A stretch of DNA of 8,118 bases, from positions 1 through 8,118 of the forward strand of contig CAYJWA010000037.1 in assembly GCA_964373775.1 (NCBI GenBank), given 5' to 3'. Positions 6,365-8,118 of the stretch are shown one piece after another (position 1 is the first letter of the stretch; the number at the start of each line of letters is the position of its first letter). The DNA comes from UBA10002 sp964373775. Its GTDB lineage: Bacteria; Patescibacteriota; Minisyncoccia; Phycocordibacterales; UBA10002. The notes under the pieces are model-generated. The model was not told the origin of the DNA and did no database searches. It saw nothing but the letters and a program-made list of their open reading frames with translations. The position numbers and the translations under genes were made by a program.

Positions 6365-7532
6365 TACGCAGTATTCTATCAATTTTTCGCGCAATTGCTA
6401 TAAAATCCTTTTCTTTCTTTCCCCGCGTGGTCTCCGCCGCGCTTCCGAGCCGGATGCCGGAAGGGTCAATGGGGCTTCGCGTATCAAAGGGAAGAGTGCT
6501 TTCGCTCACAATAATTCCTTCGGCTTCAAGTTTATCCGCGGCTTCTCTCCCGCCAATCCCTTTGCCGCCCAACCAAGTATCAATGCGCAGAAGATGTGTT
6601 TCTGTCCCACCCTCAACGATTCTATGTCCGAGTTTTCTCAATTCATCGGAGAGCACTTTTGCGTTTTTAATAACCTGTGCGGCGTATTTTCTAAAAGTCG
6701 GAGTATTCGCTTCTTTGAGCGCAACTGCAACAGCCGCAATTTGGTTGAAGTGCGGACCACCTTGCAGACCGGGGAGTATTATTCTATCAATTTTCTTTGG
6801 GAGTTTGCGGTCATCCGATTTGGAAAAAATGAGCGCAGAACGGGGACCACGGAGCGTTTTGTGAGTGGTGGTAGTGACAATATCTGCATACTCAAATGGC
6901 GAGGGGTAAGTTCCTCCAGCCACGAGTCCCGCGAAATGCGACATATCTACCATTAAATATGCCACGCATGCGTCCGCGATTTCTCTAAACTTCTTGAAAT
7001 CAACGATATGGGCGTACGCGGTGAATCCCGCCACAATAATGTTCGGTTTGTTTTCTATTGCTATTTTTTTAAGATTCTCATAATCCAACCGTTCAGTTTC
7101 CTTATCTAATCCATACGGAACTTGTTTCCATATCTTCCCCGTCATAGAAACCGGCTGTCCATGCGTCAAATGCCCCCCTTGGTCAAGTGACATTCCCATT
7201 ATTTTTCCTCCTATCGGCACGAGTGCGGAATACACTGCGAAGTTGGCGGGCGAACCGGAAAGCGGTTGGACATTCACGCCCCACTTCTCCTCCGTGAGTC
7301 CGAACAATGCAAGGGCTCGTTTTTTTGCGAGTGTTTCAACTTCGTCTACAATGATACACCCTCGATAATAGCGCTTCCCCGGGTACCCCTCGCCGTACTT
7401 ATTCGTCAGCTCGCTCCCCAATGCCTCCAACACATCTTTTGAGACATAGTTCTCCGAAGCGATTAAGTTAATCACTTTCTTCTGTCGCTTCTTCTCGGCG
7501 GCGATGAGTTTTTTTATTTGAGTATCTTTCAT
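6345..7532 (-). CDS. glyA: Serine hydroxymethyltransferase
   Basis: A PLP-dependent enzyme that interconverts serine plus tetrahydrofolate with glycine plus 5,10-methylene-tetrahydrofolate, supplying glycine and one-carbon units in the cytoplasm. 395 residues, slightly shorter than the usual 410-420. Visible features: LIASENYVS near the N-terminus, YGEGYPGKRYY (Glu48, Tyr55), GGHLTHG with His124, VDMSHFAGL with Asp196, the PLP lysine in TTTHKTLRGPR (Lys225), LQGGPH, and the carboxylate-binding arginine in PSGIRLG (Arg361). The motif SGSPAN (92-97) has Pro where E. coli-type enzymes usually have Gln; eukaryotic enzymes also carry SGSPAN. It is the first gene of the cluster, starting at ATG 7532 without a Shine-Dalgarno sequence, and its TAA overlaps the argS start. 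No palindromic insertion is seen in it. Confidence 0.97.
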   Translation of the reverse strand: MKDTQIKKLIAAEKKRQKKVINLIASENYVSKDVLEALGSELTNKYGEGYPGKRYYRGCIIVDEVETLAKKRALALFGLTEEKWGVNVQPLSGSPANFAVYSALVPIGGKIMGMSLDQGGHLTHGQPVSMTGKIWKQVPYGLDKETERLDYENLKKIAIENKPNIIVAGFTAYAHIVDFKKFREIADACVAYLMVDMSHFAGLVAGGTYPSPFEYADIVTTTTHKTLRGPRSALIFSKSDDRKLPKKIDRIILPGLQGGPHFNQIAAVAVALKEANTPTFRKYAAQVIKNAKVLSDELRKLGHRIVEGGTETHLLRIDTWLGGKGIGGREAADKLEAEGIIVSESTLPFDTRSPIDPSGIRLGSAAETTRGKKEKDFIAIARKIDRILRNGNGRD

Positions 7533-7656
7533 AACACGACACGAATATACGAATAAAAGATTCGAATGACGCGAATAAAATCGTGGGCGCTTTCGGTTGC
7601 GGAAGCGTGACGGAAGCGCACTGTTCGTGTGCCTAATCTAGCATTTTAGCGGGAAT
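7533..7656 (-). promoter_or_regulatory. Upstream region of the glyA cluster
   Basis: Non-coding stretch between the terminator and the glyA ATG. Four CGAAT units lie at 7542, 7550, 7563 and 7572. A hairpin GCGCTTTCG/CGGAAGCGC (7587-7595 with 7611-7619, one G-T pair) lies further upstream, with the 8-mer CGGAAGCG repeated at 7600 and 7611. On the minus strand TATATT (7544-7549) resembles a -10 box only 12 nt before the start codon, which would give a nearly leaderless mRNA, but no convincing -35 box accompanies it. The promoter must lie here if the terminator works; its exact position is unresolved. Confidence 0.45.
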
Positions 7657-7686
7657 AAAAAAAGAGACCGGCCTTGCGCGGTCTCT
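7657..7686 (-). terminator. Intrinsic terminator, minus strand
   Basis: Read on the minus strand, AGAGACCG pairs perfectly with CGGTCTCT (7679-7686 with 7663-7670) over an 8-nt loop and is followed at once by seven Ts (complement of the A run 7657-7663). It lies 17 nt after the stop of the ORF at 7704-8000 and should separate that transcript from glyA. There is no T run on the other side, so it should act in one direction only. Confidence 0.88.
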
Positions 7687-7703
7687 CAAAGGGATTCGCT
7701 GTA

Positions 7704-8000
7704 TTACCTCTGCGGAGGTTTGACTTCTACTAACCCTGTATCAAGGTCAATCCTCGCAATTTGCGCCCGCTCAACAGAAAGTTCGAACTGAGCGAGAGAG
7801 GGACTCTCAAACGCTTGCTGAAGAACAATGTAAAGGGGGGTGTGGGTGCGAAACCATCTGGCGAAATGGTGCTGTCCGACATACACCCGGACATTACCTG
7901 CAACGGACCAGTTAAGATCTATCTTGGCGCTCATCAATATTGCGTGTTTGGTTTTGATTGGGAAATTGAGTTCAGCCGAATACGGAAAACCCGTATTCAT
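7704..8000 (-). CDS. Hypothetical small protein
   Basis: An ORF of 98 residues that I do not recognise. It is soluble-looking, with no signal peptide, membrane segment or metal-binding motif. The C-terminal half alternates hydrophobic and charged residues in a beta-rich pattern (AQFELSVERAQIARIDLDTGLVEV) and ends in KPPQR. Support for it being real comes from the strong terminator 17 nt after its stop codon. A TAG stands immediately before the ATG at 8000. Met23 (7934) is an alternative start giving 76 residues. Neither start has a Shine-Dalgarno sequence, and a hairpin covers the first start. The opposite strand also has a short ORF here, but it has no terminator. Confidence 0.5.
   Translation of the reverse strand: MNTGFPYSAELNFPIKTKHAILMSAKIDLNWSVAGNVRVYVGQHHFARWFRTHTPLYIVLQQAFESPSLAQFELSVERAQIARIDLDTGLVEVKPPQR
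7978..7998. repeat. Hairpin at the start of the small ORF
   Basis: GAATACGG (7978-7985) pairs perfectly with CCGTATTC (7991-7998) around a 5-nt loop. It overlaps the last base of the ATG at 7998-8000 and the next six codons on the minus strand. If that ATG is used the hairpin could hide the start codon. Alternatively the start is further down (7934) and this is a leader structure. Confidence 0.5.
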
Positions 8001-8032
8001 CTAATCATCCAATGAGAAATGTGGCAAGCGGA

Positions 8033-8118
8033 CTAGCGCGCAGGTCTCTGTTCAACATACCCTCCCGCCACGGTAAGCTCCGCCTTGATAGGCGGATGCG
8101 GAGCGTAGTTCTCCAAAA
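8033..8118 (-). CDS. Partial ORF, C-terminal end only
   Basis: The frame open from the right edge reads about 27 residues (ENYAPHPPIKAEL, then TVAGGYVEQRPAR) and ends at TAG (8033-8035), 32 nt before the ATG of the next small ORF. Both share the minus strand and would share the terminator at 7657-7686. The fragment is too short to recognise. Part of it is encoded by the palindrome at 8077-8104. It could also be a chance open frame. Confidence 0.35.
   Translation of the reverse strand, partial: LENYAPHPPIKAELTVAGGYVEQRPAR
8077..8104. repeat. Palindromic element near the right edge
   Basis: GCTCCGC (8077-8083) pairs with GCGGAGC (8098-8104). An alternative inner hairpin CCGCCT/AGGCGG (8080-8085 with 8090-8095) closes a TGAT loop. 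The GC-rich nested layout resembles the composite palindrome in ileS at 1573-1597. It lies in the truncated ORF if that ORF is real. Confidence 0.55.

Noticed and set aside
6365..6394. TTG at 6394 as the argS start, adding 10 residues
   Set aside because: ArgRS proteins normally begin at the equivalent of the ATG at 6364. The extension would increase the overlap with glyA to 50 nt and has no ribosome binding site.
6333..6956. 207-residue plus-strand frame
   Set aside because: Antisense to glyA and the start of argS, with no domain-like features.
7761..8015. 84-residue plus-strand ORF opposite the small hypothetical gene
   Set aside because: The intrinsic terminator at 7657-7686 supports only minus-strand transcription here, and the plus-strand peptide shows no familiar pattern. 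Not fully excluded.

Overview
The window reads as part of a bacterial chromosome, probably from the Candidate Phyla Radiation (Patescibacteria, most likely a Parcubacteria-type lineage). That placement is an inference. It rests on an unusually long eukaryote/archaeal-type IleRS, almost no recognisable Shine-Dalgarno sequences, tightly packed genes, and many small palindromic or AT-rich elements sitting in frame inside conserved genes. Stops in the main genes are TAA and TAG, and no in-frame UGA is needed, so nothing points to UGA recoding.

All supported genes are on the minus strand, so transcription runs from right to left. At the right edge is the C-terminal end of a truncated ORF (8033-8118), then a small unrecognised ORF (7704-8000), then a clear minus-strand intrinsic terminator (7657-7686). 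A roughly 125-nt regulatory stretch follows, and then a compact four-gene cluster: glyA (6345-7532), argS (4637-6364, overlapping glyA by 20 nt), ileS (790-4630, 6 nt after argS) and an RBBP9/YdeN-type alpha/beta hydrolase (88-786, 3 nt after ileS). The left end (1-62) is an AT-rich repeat tract with no C on the plus strand. ileS is interrupted by 100 Ns (1706-1805). The frames on the two sides differ by one base only because the placeholder length is not the real length.

glyA supplies glycine and one-carbon units, while argS and ileS charge tRNAs, so the cluster is mainly a translation-supply unit with a hydrolase at the end.

Two things stand out. First, IleRS carries a complete, apparently active histidine-phosphatase (phosphoglycerate-mutase superfamily) domain of about 200 residues, placed between the two CxxC halves of a zinc-ribbon-like segment just before the second half of the catalytic core. 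Second, ileS, argS and the hydrolase contain at least two dispersed palindromic families with two copies each, plus several single-copy palindromes. All are translated in frame and mostly fall in expected surface loops, much like the Rickettsia palindromic elements. glyA appears free of them.
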